Positions 8,695 through 15,958 of a stretch of DNA of 64,000 nucleotides are shown in pieces (within the stretch, counting starts at the first letter, position 1; each line of letters begins with the position of its first letter). The translations under genes were made by a program, and so were the position numbers. The notes beneath the pieces are model-generated. The model was given only the letters and a program-made list of their open reading frames with translations, was not told the DNA's origin and made no database searches. This DNA is from DASUPK01 sp963743575 (GTDB lineage Bacteria > Actinomycetota > Thermoleophilia > Solirubrobacterales > 70-9). The DNA lies in assembly GCA_963743575.1 (NCBI GenBank), contig CAVUQC010000007.1:62001-126000 (forward strand). The letters are read 5' to 3'.

Positions 8695-9129
8695 CAAGTC
8701 TCTATCTCCAGTGGCTTGGGCTGTTGAGCCTGGTGGGGGTGCTCGGGGCCCGCGTAGACCTTGAGCTTGCGAAGCTGCTGGCGGCCGAGCCGGTTGCGGG
8801 GAATCATGCCCTTGACGGCCTTGCGAATGACCTCCTCCGGCCGCGTCTCGAGCAGCTCGCCGAGGGTCCGGGAACGAATGCCGCCCGGATATCCGCTGTG
8901 CCGCCAGTAGCGCTTGTCCTCGCGCTTCTTGCCGGTCACCGCGATCTTCTCGGCGTTCACGACGACGACGAAGTCGCCCACATCGACGTGGGGCGTGTAG
9001 GTCGGCTTGCGCTTGCCACGAAGGATGTTCGCGATCTGGGTCGCCAGCCGGCCGAGCGTCTTGCCCTCGGCGTCGACGACGTACCAGTCCCGCGTGCGGT
9101 CCTGGGCATTCGCCTGGTAGGTCTTCATC
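8694..9129 (-). CDS. rplM: 50S ribosomal protein L13
   Basis: MKTYQANAQDRTRDWYVVDAEGK, LGRLATQIA, YTPHVDVGDFVVVVNAEK, RHSGYPGG and GMIPRNRLGRQ are the conserved L13 blocks; about 144 residues is normal. The start at MKTYQ is chosen by family; an in-frame ATG at 9146 would add six residues. No strong Shine-Dalgarno precedes either. The stop overlaps the rpsI start by one base. Confidence 0.95.
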
Positions 9130-9251
9130 GCTGTCGCTGTGGCCATAAAAAGAGCCGCGCCCGGGGTGCGCGTCAGCGCAACCCGTTTGTGGAGCGTCGC
9201 GGCCGGCGCATGATAGCCAGGTTCCAGAGGGCTTCGCGAACAATCCCGCGG

Positions 9252-9257
9252 GTAGGA
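9252..9257 (+). promoter_or_regulatory. -10 box (TAGGAT) of the opuC operon
   Basis: TAGGAT ends 9 nt before the GTG at 9267, placing the transcript start at or next to the start codon. No convincing -35 is present. The 9147-9266 gap is the divergent promoter region shared with rplM-rpsI; nothing else stands out in it. Confidence 0.4.
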
Positions 9258-9266
9258 TCGCCGCCA

Positions 9267-10436
9267 GTGGAAGCTGGGCACCAATCCGCGTCGGTTTCCT
9301 ACCGGGACGTGACGAAGCTGTATCCGGGTCAGACCGATCCTGCGATCAGCCACCTCACCCTCGAGGTGCCGGCCGGCGACATCTGCGTCCTGGTGGGCCC
9401 CTCCGGATGCGGCAAGACGACGGCGATGCGGATGTTGAACCGCACGGTGGAGATCACCGACGGCGACATCCTGATCGGCGACACCTCGGTCCGGGACCGG
9501 GACCCGACGCAGCTTCGCCGCGAGATGGGCTACGTGATCCAGCAGACTGGGCTGTTTCCCCACCGGACCATCGCCGAGAACATCGCGACGGTGCCGAGGC
9601 TGCTCGGCTGGGACCGGGATCGAACCCAGAAGCGCGTCCGGGAGCTGTTCGGCGTGATCGGGCTCGACCCGGCGCTCGGTGACCGCTTCCCGAGCCAGCT
9701 CTCAGGAGGCCAGCAGCAGAGGGTTGGCGTGGCGCGCGCGCTCGCAGCCGACCCGCCGGTGATGCTGATGGACGAGCCCTTCGGCGCCATCGACCCGATC
9801 AACCGCGAGCGGCTGCAGAACGAGTTCCTCCGACTTCAGGCCGAGATTCGCAAGACCGTCCTCTTCGTCACCCACGACATCGACGAGGCGATCAAGATGG
9901 GCGACCGGATCGCGATCCTGAAGGAGGGCGGCCACCTCGCCCAATTCGCGACGCCTGCCGAGCTCCTGATGGCGCCGGCCGACGACTTCGTCGAGGACTT
10001 CGTCGGCGCCGACCGGGCGCTCAAACGGCTCGCGCTGATGAGAGTCAGGGACATCCGCCTCTGGGAGGCCCCTTTGGCCTACGTGGGTCAGGACAGCGCC
10101 GAGGTCAAGGCGAAACTGCACGGCGCCGAGGTTCCCCACGCCCTGGTGGTGGACTCGGACCGGCGGCCGATCGGCTGGCTCTCGGACAGCGACCTGAGCC
10201 AGCCCACGGTCCCCCAGAAGCCGGACACTGGGCCGGAGCCGATCCTGGACCTGGACGACGTCATGCGCGACGCGCTGGCCGACCTTCTGCAGAGCGAGAC
10301 CCAATACACGCCGGTGGTGGACTCGGAGAGGCGGATCGCCGGGGTTCTCTCGGTGGAGATCATCTCCGAGTTCCTGGCCTCCCCGGCGGCGAAGGTGGAG
10401 GAGCACGACGCCGTGGAGCGGCCGCACGGGCAATGA
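9267..10436 (+). CDS. opuCA: osmoprotectant ABC transporter ATPase with CBS domains
   Basis: Walker A GPSGCGKTT, signature LSGGQQQRVGVARAL, Walker B VMLMDEPFGAID and switch His VTHDIDE mark an ABC ATPase. The C-terminal third (about residues 255-375) holds two CBS-like segments, as in OpuCA/ProV-type glycine betaine or choline importers, where CBS domains sense ionic strength or c-di-AMP. The GTG at 9267 is the first start placed sensibly before the domain and follows a TAGGAT box. Its stop overlaps the permease start (ATGA). It is the first gene of a four-gene operon. Confidence 0.9.
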   Translation: MEAGHQSASVSYRDVTKLYPGQTDPAISHLTLEVPAGDICVLVGPSGCGKTTAMRMLNRTVEITDGDILIGDTSVRDRDPTQLRREMGYVIQQTGLFPHRTIAENIATVPRLLGWDRDRTQKRVRELFGVIGLDPALGDRFPSQLSGGQQQRVGVARALAADPPVMLMDEPFGAIDPINRERLQNEFLRLQAEIRKTVLFVTHDIDEAIKMGDRIAILKEGGHLAQFATPAELLMAPADDFVEDFVGADRALKRLALMRVRDIRLWEAPLAYVGQDSAEVKAKLHGAEVPHALVVDSDRRPIGWLSDSDLSQPTVPQKPDTGPEPILDLDDVMRDALADLLQSETQYTPVVDSERRIAGVLSVEIISEFLASPAAKVEEHDAVERPHGQ

Positions 10437-11170
10437 CCGGCGCGATCGCCAGCCCGGAGGCTCTGGTCGGCGCCGTCGAGATCCACAACCGGACCGGCGG
10501 CAACGCCAGCTGCGTCGCGCAGAACAAGGCCTTCTGCCTCGGCTGGGCGATCGACAACTTCGGCCGCTACACGACTCCGCTGCTCAATCACCTGGTGCTG
10601 GTGCTCGTGGCGGTCGCGATCGGATTCACCGTCGCCTTCACGATGGCCCTGCTCTCCCACGGGCGCCGCTGGCTGGTCCCCACCTTCACGGGGGCCACGG
10701 GGGTGCTCTACACGATCCCGTCCCTCGCCTTCATCTTCCTGCTGCTCCCGATCACAGGGCTCGGCTGGACCACGGCGATCATCGTGCTCAGCGTCTACAC
10801 GCTGCAGATCATCTATCGGAACACGGTCGCCGGCCTCGCCAATGTCCCGCCCGAGAGCAAGGAGGCGGGGCTCGGCATGGGGATGACCGACCGCCAGCTC
10901 CTCTGGCGCGTGGAGCTGCCGCTGGCGGTGCCGGAAATCATCGCCGGGCTTCGGGTGGCGACTGTCTCGACGGTGGCGATCGCCAGTCTGATGGTGTTCG
11001 CGAACGTCGACACCCTCGGCGGGCCGCTCTACCAGCAGATCACCTTCAAGACGAACATCGTGATCGCAGGCGGGCTGACGATCCTGATGGCGCTCGCCTT
11101 CGACCTGCTGCTCCTGCTCACCCAGCGATTCCTCGCCCCGTGGCGCCGATCCCGGGAGATCAGGGTATGA
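10433..11170 (+). CDS. opuCB: osmoprotectant ABC transporter permease
   Basis: The 245-residue membrane protein has about five to six transmembrane segments and the permease loop EAGLGMGMTDRQLLWRVELPLAVPEIIAGLRV that contacts the ATPase, the form seen in OpuCB/OpuBB proteins. ATGA overlaps link it to both neighbours. The first 50 residues, before the first clear membrane helix, include two Cys (ASCVAQNKAFC) and probably face outside. Confidence 0.88.
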   Translation: MTGAIASPEALVGAVEIHNRTGGNASCVAQNKAFCLGWAIDNFGRYTTPLLNHLVLVLVAVAIGFTVAFTMALLSHGRRWLVPTFTGATGVLYTIPSLAFIFLLLPITGLGWTTAIIVLSVYTLQIIYRNTVAGLANVPPESKEAGLGMGMTDRQLLWRVELPLAVPEIIAGLRVATVSTVAIASLMVFANVDTLGGPLYQQITFKTNIVIAGGLTILMALAFDLLLLLTQRFLAPWRRSREIRV

Positions 11171-11898
11171 ACACCACCGTTGTTCACCTCGGGTTCCTGA
11201 GCGTCTTCCCCGACGCCATCGACTTCATCCTCCACCAGCAGCAGGCCCGCACCGGCGGAGTGCTGGTCGGCGGCCCCCATCAAAGCCTTCACCTGGTCGG
11301 CCAGCACCTCAAGGTGACCTTCCTGGCCCTCGCGGCGGCGATCGCGATCGCCCTCCCGGCTGGCGTCATCCTCGGCCACCTGCGACGAGGCGAGACTGTC
11401 GCGGTCGCGATCGGGAACGCCGGCCGAGCGGTCCCCGAGCTCGCCCTGATCGCCTTCGTCGCGGCCTTCATCGGCGTCGGGCTCGGGAACGTGACCATCG
11501 CCTTCGCGGTGCTGGGAATCCCGCCCATCCTCACCAACACATATGTGGGGATGAGCCAGGTGGACCGCAGCGCGGTCGAGGCCGCGCGCGGGATGGGGAT
11601 GAACGCGCTTCAGATCGTCCTGCGCGTCGAGCTGCCCCTCGCCGTGCCGACGATCATGGCCGGCATCCGAACGGCGGGGGTGAACATCATCGCCACCGTG
11701 GCGCTCGCATCCCTGGCCGGGGTGAGCACGCTCGGCGACTACATCCTCGGCCGCAACGTCTACGGCGACGAGGGGGTGGTCGCCGGCGCGATCCTGATCG
11801 CCCTGCTCACGCTGGGACTCGAGTTGAGTCTCGCCGGATTGCAGTGGCTGCTCACGCCCCGCGGGCTGAAGCTCGCACGGGCAGGTGCAGCGGCATAG
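11167..11898 (+). CDS. opuCD: osmoprotectant ABC transporter permease, second subunit
   Basis: This second OpuC-type permease has the coupling loop EAARGMGMNALQIVLRVELPLAVPTIMAGIRTAG and conserved GVGLGNVTIAFAVLGIPPILTNTYVG. ATG 11167 overlaps the upstream stop (ATGA). Two different permeases with one ATPase and one binding protein is the standard OpuC layout. Confidence 0.88.
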   Translation: MNTTVVHLGFLSVFPDAIDFILHQQQARTGGVLVGGPHQSLHLVGQHLKVTFLALAAAIAIALPAGVILGHLRRGETVAVAIGNAGRAVPELALIAFVAAFIGVGLGNVTIAFAVLGIPPILTNTYVGMSQVDRSAVEAARGMGMNALQIVLRVELPLAVPTIMAGIRTAGVNIIATVALASLAGVSTLGDYILGRNVYGDEGVVAGAILIALLTLGLELSLAGLQWLLTPRGLKLARAGAAA

Positions 11899-11955
11899 GA
11901 TCCCCGCGTCCATTCCAGGGGTGAAGCAAGCCCCAGACGAGAGGAGGGTCACGTG

Positions 11956-12939
11956 ATGACCGGCCAAGTGAGAGTGAGGGCGGCCTTCGCGCTGATTGCG
12001 GCGCTGGTGCTTGCTCTGGGTGTTGCCGCCTGTGGGGGCGGCAGCAGCGACAACAACGACACGGGGACGACCGCTGGCAACCCTGGCAATCTGATCAAGT
12101 CGAACCCGGCCAACAAGGGGATCCAGCTCACGGTGGGTTCCAAGAACTTCACCGAGGAGTACATCCTCGGGAACATCTACGCGCAGGCACTGCAGGCTGC
12201 GGGTTACGACGTGAAGACCAATCTGAACCTGGGCTCGGAAACGATCGCCTACAAGGCGCTCCAGGACGGTCAGATCAGCGGATACCCGGAGTACACCTCC
12301 ACGCTGCTCGAATCCATTTTCGGCAAGACGTCGGTTCCCGCCGATGCCCAGGCTGCATATGCCCAGGCGAAGCAGGAGCTCGAGGCCAAGGGTCAGACCG
12401 CGTTCCCACCGACTCCGTTCGCGGATTCGAACGCCTTCGGGATGCTGAAGTCGAAGGCCGATGAGCTCGGAGTCACCAAGATCTCCGACCTCCAGGGCAA
12501 GTCCCAGGACCTCAGCCTCTACGGCTCTCCGGAGTGCCGGGAGCGGCAGGACTGCCTGGTCGGGCTCGAGAAGACCTACGGCCTGCAGTTCAAGTCGTTC
12601 AACCCGGTCGACATCGGTCTCCGCTACACGGTGCTCGACAAGGGCCAGGCGGACGCGTCCATCGTCTTCACCTCGGACGCTCAGCTCTCGGCCAACCCCG
12701 ACAAGTATGTGCTGCTCCAGGACGACAAGGGGATCTTCCCCTCGGGGAACGTCATCTGGGTCACGGATCAGTCCACCGTCCAGAAGGCCGGCCCGGACTA
12801 CCAGGCGACGATCGAGAGCGTCCAGAAGGGCCTGACGCTCCCGGTCATGCAGGAGCTCAACGCACGGGTCGACATCGACAAGCAGGATCCGGCCGCCGTG
12901 GCAACGGAGTACCTGAAGGCGGACGGCTACATCAACTAG
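11956..12939 (+). CDS. opuCC: osmoprotectant-binding lipoprotein
   Basis: An N-terminal signal peptide ends in lipobox VAAC, followed by a Gly/Ser/Asn linker and an OpuAC-type binding domain beginning LTVGSKNFTEEYILGNIYAQ. Such proteins capture quaternary amines such as glycine betaine, carnitine or choline. GAGGAGGG lies 7 nt before ATG 11956, making it better than the in-frame GTG at 11953. A strong terminator follows the stop. Confidence 0.9.
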   Translation: MTGQVRVRAAFALIAALVLALGVAACGGGSSDNNDTGTTAGNPGNLIKSNPANKGIQLTVGSKNFTEEYILGNIYAQALQAAGYDVKTNLNLGSETIAYKALQDGQISGYPEYTSTLLESIFGKTSVPADAQAAYAQAKQELEAKGQTAFPPTPFADSNAFGMLKSKADELGVTKISDLQGKSQDLSLYGSPECRERQDCLVGLEKTYGLQFKSFNPVDIGLRYTVLDKGQADASIVFTSDAQLSANPDKYVLLQDDKGIFPSGNVIWVTDQSTVQKAGPDYQATIESVQKGLTLPVMQELNARVDIDKQDPAAVATEYLKADGYIN

Positions 12940-12957
12940 CCGTTGTGCGGTTTGTGA

Positions 12958-12990
12958 CCAGAGACCCGGGGGGATCCCCCGGGTCTCTGG
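12958..12990 (+). terminator. perfect 15-bp terminator hairpin after opuC operon
   Basis: CCAGAGACCCGGGGG and its exact complement enclose a GAT loop, followed by TTAT. It begins 18 nt after the opuCC stop. The right arm overlaps the region upstream of a TATACT -10 box, so it also isolates the downstream riboswitch transcript. Confidence 0.85.
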
Positions 12991-12991
12991 T

Positions 12992-12997
12992 TATACT
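12992..12997 (+). promoter_or_regulatory. -10 box (TATACT) for the c-di-AMP riboswitch transcript
   Basis: TATACT is a perfect -10 for this organism and would start RNA near 13004, just before the riboswitch. The -35 position falls in the terminator hairpin and has no consensus. Confidence 0.5.
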
Positions 12998-13016
12998 GCC
13001 GCGCCAGCAAGGCCAA

Positions 13017-13145
13017 GTTCCGCTGGATCGATCCGGCGGGAACGGAGGACCCAAAGGGGTTCACACCCCAGGGGCGAATCGCAACCAACTGGTTCGTAGC
13101 GCCGCTCTCGGCGCGAGCCCGCCAGCTAACTCCGTAGGCCGCAGA
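13017..13145 (+). ncRNA. c-di-AMP riboswitch (ydaO-yuaA class)
   Basis: The leader contains the class hallmarks in order: GGCGGGAACGGAGGACCCAAA, a GGGG...CCCC hairpin, GGGGCGAATCGC, a variable hairpin, then the 3' signature CCCGCCAGCTAACTCCGTAGGC directly before the coding region. These match my knowledge of ydaO-class aptamers, which bind two c-di-AMP molecules and in actinobacteria commonly precede cell-wall hydrolase genes. The next gene is an M23 endopeptidase, as expected. No separate terminator lies between aptamer and start, so control may act on translation or Rho. Boundaries are by eye. Confidence 0.88.
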
Positions 13146-13149
13146 GAGA

Positions 13150-13752
13150 GTGCAAAGCGTGTCGAACGACAAGCAGGTTTCACGCAAGCCCCGCAGGGTG
13201 GCGCTGATCGCTGCCGGGATCCTGGCGATCTCCGTCCTGGGCTCCCAGACCGCCTTCGCGCAGAGCGGTGGCGTGGGCGCTCCCGGCACCACGACCACCG
13301 ACCCGTCGACGACCACTCCCGCGGCCCCCGGATCGATGATCTTCCCGGTCGCCGGTCCCCACACATTCGGCGACGGCTTCGGCGCCGCGCGGAAGGGCCA
13401 TACCCATCAGGGCCAGGACATCATGGCCGCGTGCGGCACCCCGGAGGTGGCTGTGAGCCGGGCGAAGGTCAAGTTCGTGAGCTTCCAGAGCCTCGCCGGC
13501 AACTACGTGGTGATCCGCAACAAGAAGCTCCACCAGGACTACATGTACGCGCACCTCGCGACCCGCGCGATGGTCAGCAAGGGCCAGATCGTGCAGCCCG
13601 GCCAGCAGATCGGGATCGTCGGCCAGACGGGCGACGCGACGGCGTGCCACCTCCACTTCGAGCTCTGGCTCGGCAAGTGGTACCGGGGCGGCCATCCGGT
13701 CAACCCGATGCCCTACCTGCAGACCTACCAGGGGTTCGCCTCCAAGAAGTAA
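13150..13752 (+). CDS. secreted M23 peptidase under riboswitch control
   Basis: A GTG start preceded by GAGAGA gives a signal peptide ending TAFAQS, a Thr/Pro linker, then a LytM/M23 domain with HTHQGQD and CHLHFELW zinc ligands. M23 enzymes cut peptidoglycan cross-bridge peptides outside the cell. The sequence between ligands (YMYAHLATRAMVSKGQIVQPGQQIGIVGQTG) is typical. It follows the c-di-AMP riboswitch by about 5 nt and precedes a paralogue, with which it is probably co-transcribed. Confidence 0.9.
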   Translation: MQSVSNDKQVSRKPRRVALIAAGILAISVLGSQTAFAQSGGVGAPGTTTTDPSTTTPAAPGSMIFPVAGPHTFGDGFGAARKGHTHQGQDIMAACGTPEVAVSRAKVKFVSFQSLAGNYVVIRNKKLHQDYMYAHLATRAMVSKGQIVQPGQQIGIVGQTGDATACHLHFELWLGKWYRGGHPVNPMPYLQTYQGFASKK

Positions 13753-13803
13753 TCGGCCGCGGCCGGTGCTACAACCGCTGTCTTGCCGTGTTCTGAGCAA
13801 GGC

Positions 13804-14397
13804 ATGCCTCTCCCCCGAACCACGCTCGCAGCCCTCGCGCTCGCACTTGCCGCCGCGCTGCTCGCGTCGCCCGCCTTCGCCGCCCAGCAGTACCGGTACC
13901 CGCTGCGGGGCGCCCACAACTACGGCAACCTCGCCGTCACCGGCTTCGGGGTGAAGCGCACCAACGGGACGAGGCACCTGGGCCAGGACATCATCGCCAG
14001 CTGCGGCACCCCGATCGTGGCCGCGCACGACGCCGTGGTGAAGTCGGCCGGCTACTCCGACGGCTACGGCAACTACGTCGTGCTCGGCGGCACCGGGACG
14101 CGGTTCGACTTCGTCTACGGACACATGAAGGGTCGCTCGCGGGTCGGCACCGGCAAGCGCGTCCGCGTCGGCCAGCGCCTCGGCTCGGTCGGCCAGACCG
14201 GGTCGGACAGCGGCGTCTGCCACCTCCACTTCGAGCTCTGGAAGGGGCGCTGGTTCGCCGGCGGCAGCCGCACCGATCCCCTTCCCCACCTGCGCGCCTG
14301 GGACAAGTTCTCGGGCGGCCCACTCCAAACGGAACCGAAGCCGCCGCCGGGCCAGTACTCGGTCAGCAAGCGCCTCTTCTACGACAGCGCCGGATGA
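13804..14397 (+). CDS. secreted M23 peptidase, second copy
   Basis: The protein has a signal peptide ending SPAFAAQ and an M23 core with RHLGQD and CHLHFELWKGRW zinc-ligand motifs, aligned closely with the upstream peptidase. The C-terminus is extended by a Pro-rich segment. ATG 13804 starts the hydrophobic leader directly; a TTG at 13783 is also in frame. The 51-bp gap from the upstream gene suggests co-transcription and riboswitch control of both. Confidence 0.88.
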   Translation: MPLPRTTLAALALALAAALLASPAFAAQQYRYPLRGAHNYGNLAVTGFGVKRTNGTRHLGQDIIASCGTPIVAAHDAVVKSAGYSDGYGNYVVLGGTGTRFDFVYGHMKGRSRVGTGKRVRVGQRLGSVGQTGSDSGVCHLHFELWKGRWFAGGSRTDPLPHLRAWDKFSGGPLQTEPKPPPGQYSVSKRLFYDSAG

Positions 14398-14412
14398 CGG
14401 CTGGAGCGCCCG

Positions 14413-15138
14413 CTAGAGCGGCCGGCGCTTCGCCTTCTTGCGGCACTTCTTGCGCGCCTTGCGCGAGTGCTTCTTCTTGCACTTCTTGAGGGCAGCCGCC
14501 CGCTCGCCCGTGGGAGGCGCAGTGACATAGGTCCTGAAGGCGAAGTCGGTTGTCGTTCCGGGAGACCAGGGGCCCGAGGGAGGAGAGGTCGGGTTCGTGA
14601 ACGGCGCTCCACCCGTATAGGGATTCGTCGCCGAGCTCAGCGTCCACGCATCGTCGTGCGGGAACATCGCCGGGCTGTCGGCGACCAGGGCGTACCGGGT
14701 TCCCGCCACCACCGTTGCGGGCGCGGTGAAGTTGAACGGCACGAACCCTCCCGCACTCGAAACCATCGAGGCCGAAACGCTCTGGCTGGCGAGGACGGCA
14801 TCGCCCGGAGAGTCACCGGAGAGAGACCGAATCTGGACGTTCATGTCAGCGATGGGAGAGTTGAAGGCGGTCAGGTACAGATCGACCTGGTCCAGGGCAC
14901 CGCTCGCACCCGCCGTGAACGTTTGTGCGAGGCTGCCGCCCGAGGAGATGGCGCGGCTGCCGCCGCCGTGGTCCGTTTGCTGCTGGTCCACCGTCCCGGC
15001 CAAGGCGGCTCCCGGAGCCAACATGCAGATCCCGCAGAGGAGCATCAGGACCCCGAGAATGGAACTGCCCGCCTTGCCAGCCGACCGCCTCACGGTGCCG
15101 AGATTACTCCCCGACGCGCCGCCGGACCAGTGCTGCAT
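14413..15138 (-). CDS. secreted protein with Lys/Cys-rich C-terminal tail
   Basis: The N-terminus has a signal peptide (LMLLCGICMLAPGAALAGT) and a beta-rich body with SLAQTFTAGASGALDQVDLYL, as in secreted DUF/choice-of-anchor type proteins. The end is ALKKCKKKHSRKARKKCRKKAKRRPL-like, with two Cys among Lys and Arg, and resembles the tail of the remnant at 598. Such tails recur in Thermoleophilia secreted proteins by my recollection; function unknown. A GTG at 15093 gives a more compact signal peptide and is an alternative start. Confidence 0.75.
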   Translation of the reverse strand: MQHWSGGASGSNLGTVRRSAGKAGSSILGVLMLLCGICMLAPGAALAGTVDQQQTDHGGGSRAISSGGSLAQTFTAGASGALDQVDLYLTAFNSPIADMNVQIRSLSGDSPGDAVLASQSVSASMVSSAGGFVPFNFTAPATVVAGTRYALVADSPAMFPHDDAWTLSSATNPYTGGAPFTNPTSPPSGPWSPGTTTDFAFRTYVTAPPTGERAAALKKCKKKHSRKARKKCRKKAKRRPL

Positions 15139-15165
15139 CCGGCGGCCGTACGCCGGGCTCCGGGC

Positions 15166-15438
15166 CTAAGCCTCGAACTGGCCGCCGAGCTGGGCCGCCT
15201 GGGGCGGGCTCTTGTGCCCGGCTTCCTTCATGATCGGCGGGACCTCGGGGTCGGAGACGAAGCTCTGGAAGCCGTCCTGATCCCAGTCGAAGATCACCCA
15301 GATCCGGTCGCCCTCATTTGGATCGCGATAGACGGTCGAACCCTTGGATCCGTGCTGCTTCCGCTTCTCGGCACCCTTGGTTGAGAAGACCTCCAACCAA
15401 TGGTCGAAATCGTCAGCCTGCGTCGTCATCAGAATCAA
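15166..15438 (-). CDS. small protein, possible ABM-like dimeric alpha/beta barrel
   Basis: The 90-residue protein has the pattern DDFDHWLEVFSTKGAEKRKQHG, then RIWVIFDWDQDGFQSFVSDPEVPPIMKEAG, which resembles small antibiotic-biosynthesis-monooxygenase or related ferredoxin-fold proteins. AGGAGG lies exactly 6 nt before the TTG at 15438, so TTG rather than the ATG nine bases later is the likely start. Role unknown. Confidence 0.7.
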   Translation of the reverse strand: MILMTTQADDFDHWLEVFSTKGAEKRKQHGSKGSTVYRDPNEGDRIWVIFDWDQDGFQSFVSDPEVPPIMKEAGHKSPPQAAQLGGQFEA

Positions 15439-15530
15439 CGTGTACCTCCTGGGAAGCGTGCTGCTTCCATATCGCCCCCCGTCTTGAGCCCGTCGCAGTT
15501 CGTGCCGTCGAGCTCATCCCACCCTACCCG

Positions 15531-15548
15531 CCCGGCGGAGACGCCGGG
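15531..15548 (-). terminator. hairpin after the SnoaL-like gene
   Basis: CCCGGCG and CGCCGGG pair perfectly around four bases, 6 nt after the TAA stop of the preceding minus-strand gene. No T-run follows, so it is a weak terminator or mRNA 3'-end protector. The rest of 15439-15554 is otherwise empty apart from the ribosome binding site of the next gene. Confidence 0.45.
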
Positions 15549-15554
15549 TGCCGC

Positions 15555-15941
15555 TTAATCCGACACTCGGGCGGCTTCGAGAGCTTCCCCCCTGTTCCGG
15601 AAGGTCTGCTCTCGGACGATCCGCCCGTCCCGCATCGTGTGGACGAAGGCGAACTGGTCGTCGAGGGAGATCTTGCTCACCGGCCCGGCGCCTCCGGTCT
15701 GGACGACCGTGACCACCTTGTCCCCCGCGTCGATCATCTCGACAGGCTCGACCGTGTAGCCGGATTGATTGGCCAGGTTCTCCTGGTGGATCTTGCGAAT
15801 GGCCTCCTTGCCGTGATGGGTGCCCAACAGCAGCGTCTCGAAGACCGCGTCCTCGTCGTATAGCTCGACCAGGGCATCGAGGTCGCCGCGGCCAAGCGCG
15901 GCGAATCCGCCCCGGATCGTCTCGACGTTCTCCTCCGACAT
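15555..15941 (-). CDS. SnoaL/NTF2-like protein
   Basis: The 128-residue protein has the SnoaL-like order: N-terminal helix MSEENVETIRGGFAALGRGDLDAL, ELYDEDAVFETLLLG, HHGKEAIRKIHQE and a C-terminal sheet with GDKVVTVVQTGG and HTMRDGRIVREQTF. This cone-shaped fold covers small enzymes and ligand-binding proteins; the substrate cannot be inferred. ATG 15941 starts the fold; a GTG 27 bases upstream is a weaker option. It lies 17 bp after the guaA stop and may be co-transcribed. Confidence 0.8.
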   Translation of the reverse strand: MSEENVETIRGGFAALGRGDLDALVELYDEDAVFETLLLGTHHGKEAIRKIHQENLANQSGYTVEPVEMIDAGDKVVTVVQTGGAGPVSKISLDDQFAFVHTMRDGRIVREQTFRNRGEALEAARVSD

Positions 15942-15958
15942 CCCTCGCCGCCGTGCGG

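Noticed and set aside
7819..9243. Single 474-codon frame that could fuse L13-opposite sequence to S9
   Set aside because: The first 180 codons are an out-of-frame reading of rplM; the TGATG overlap gives a clean rpsI start at 8694.
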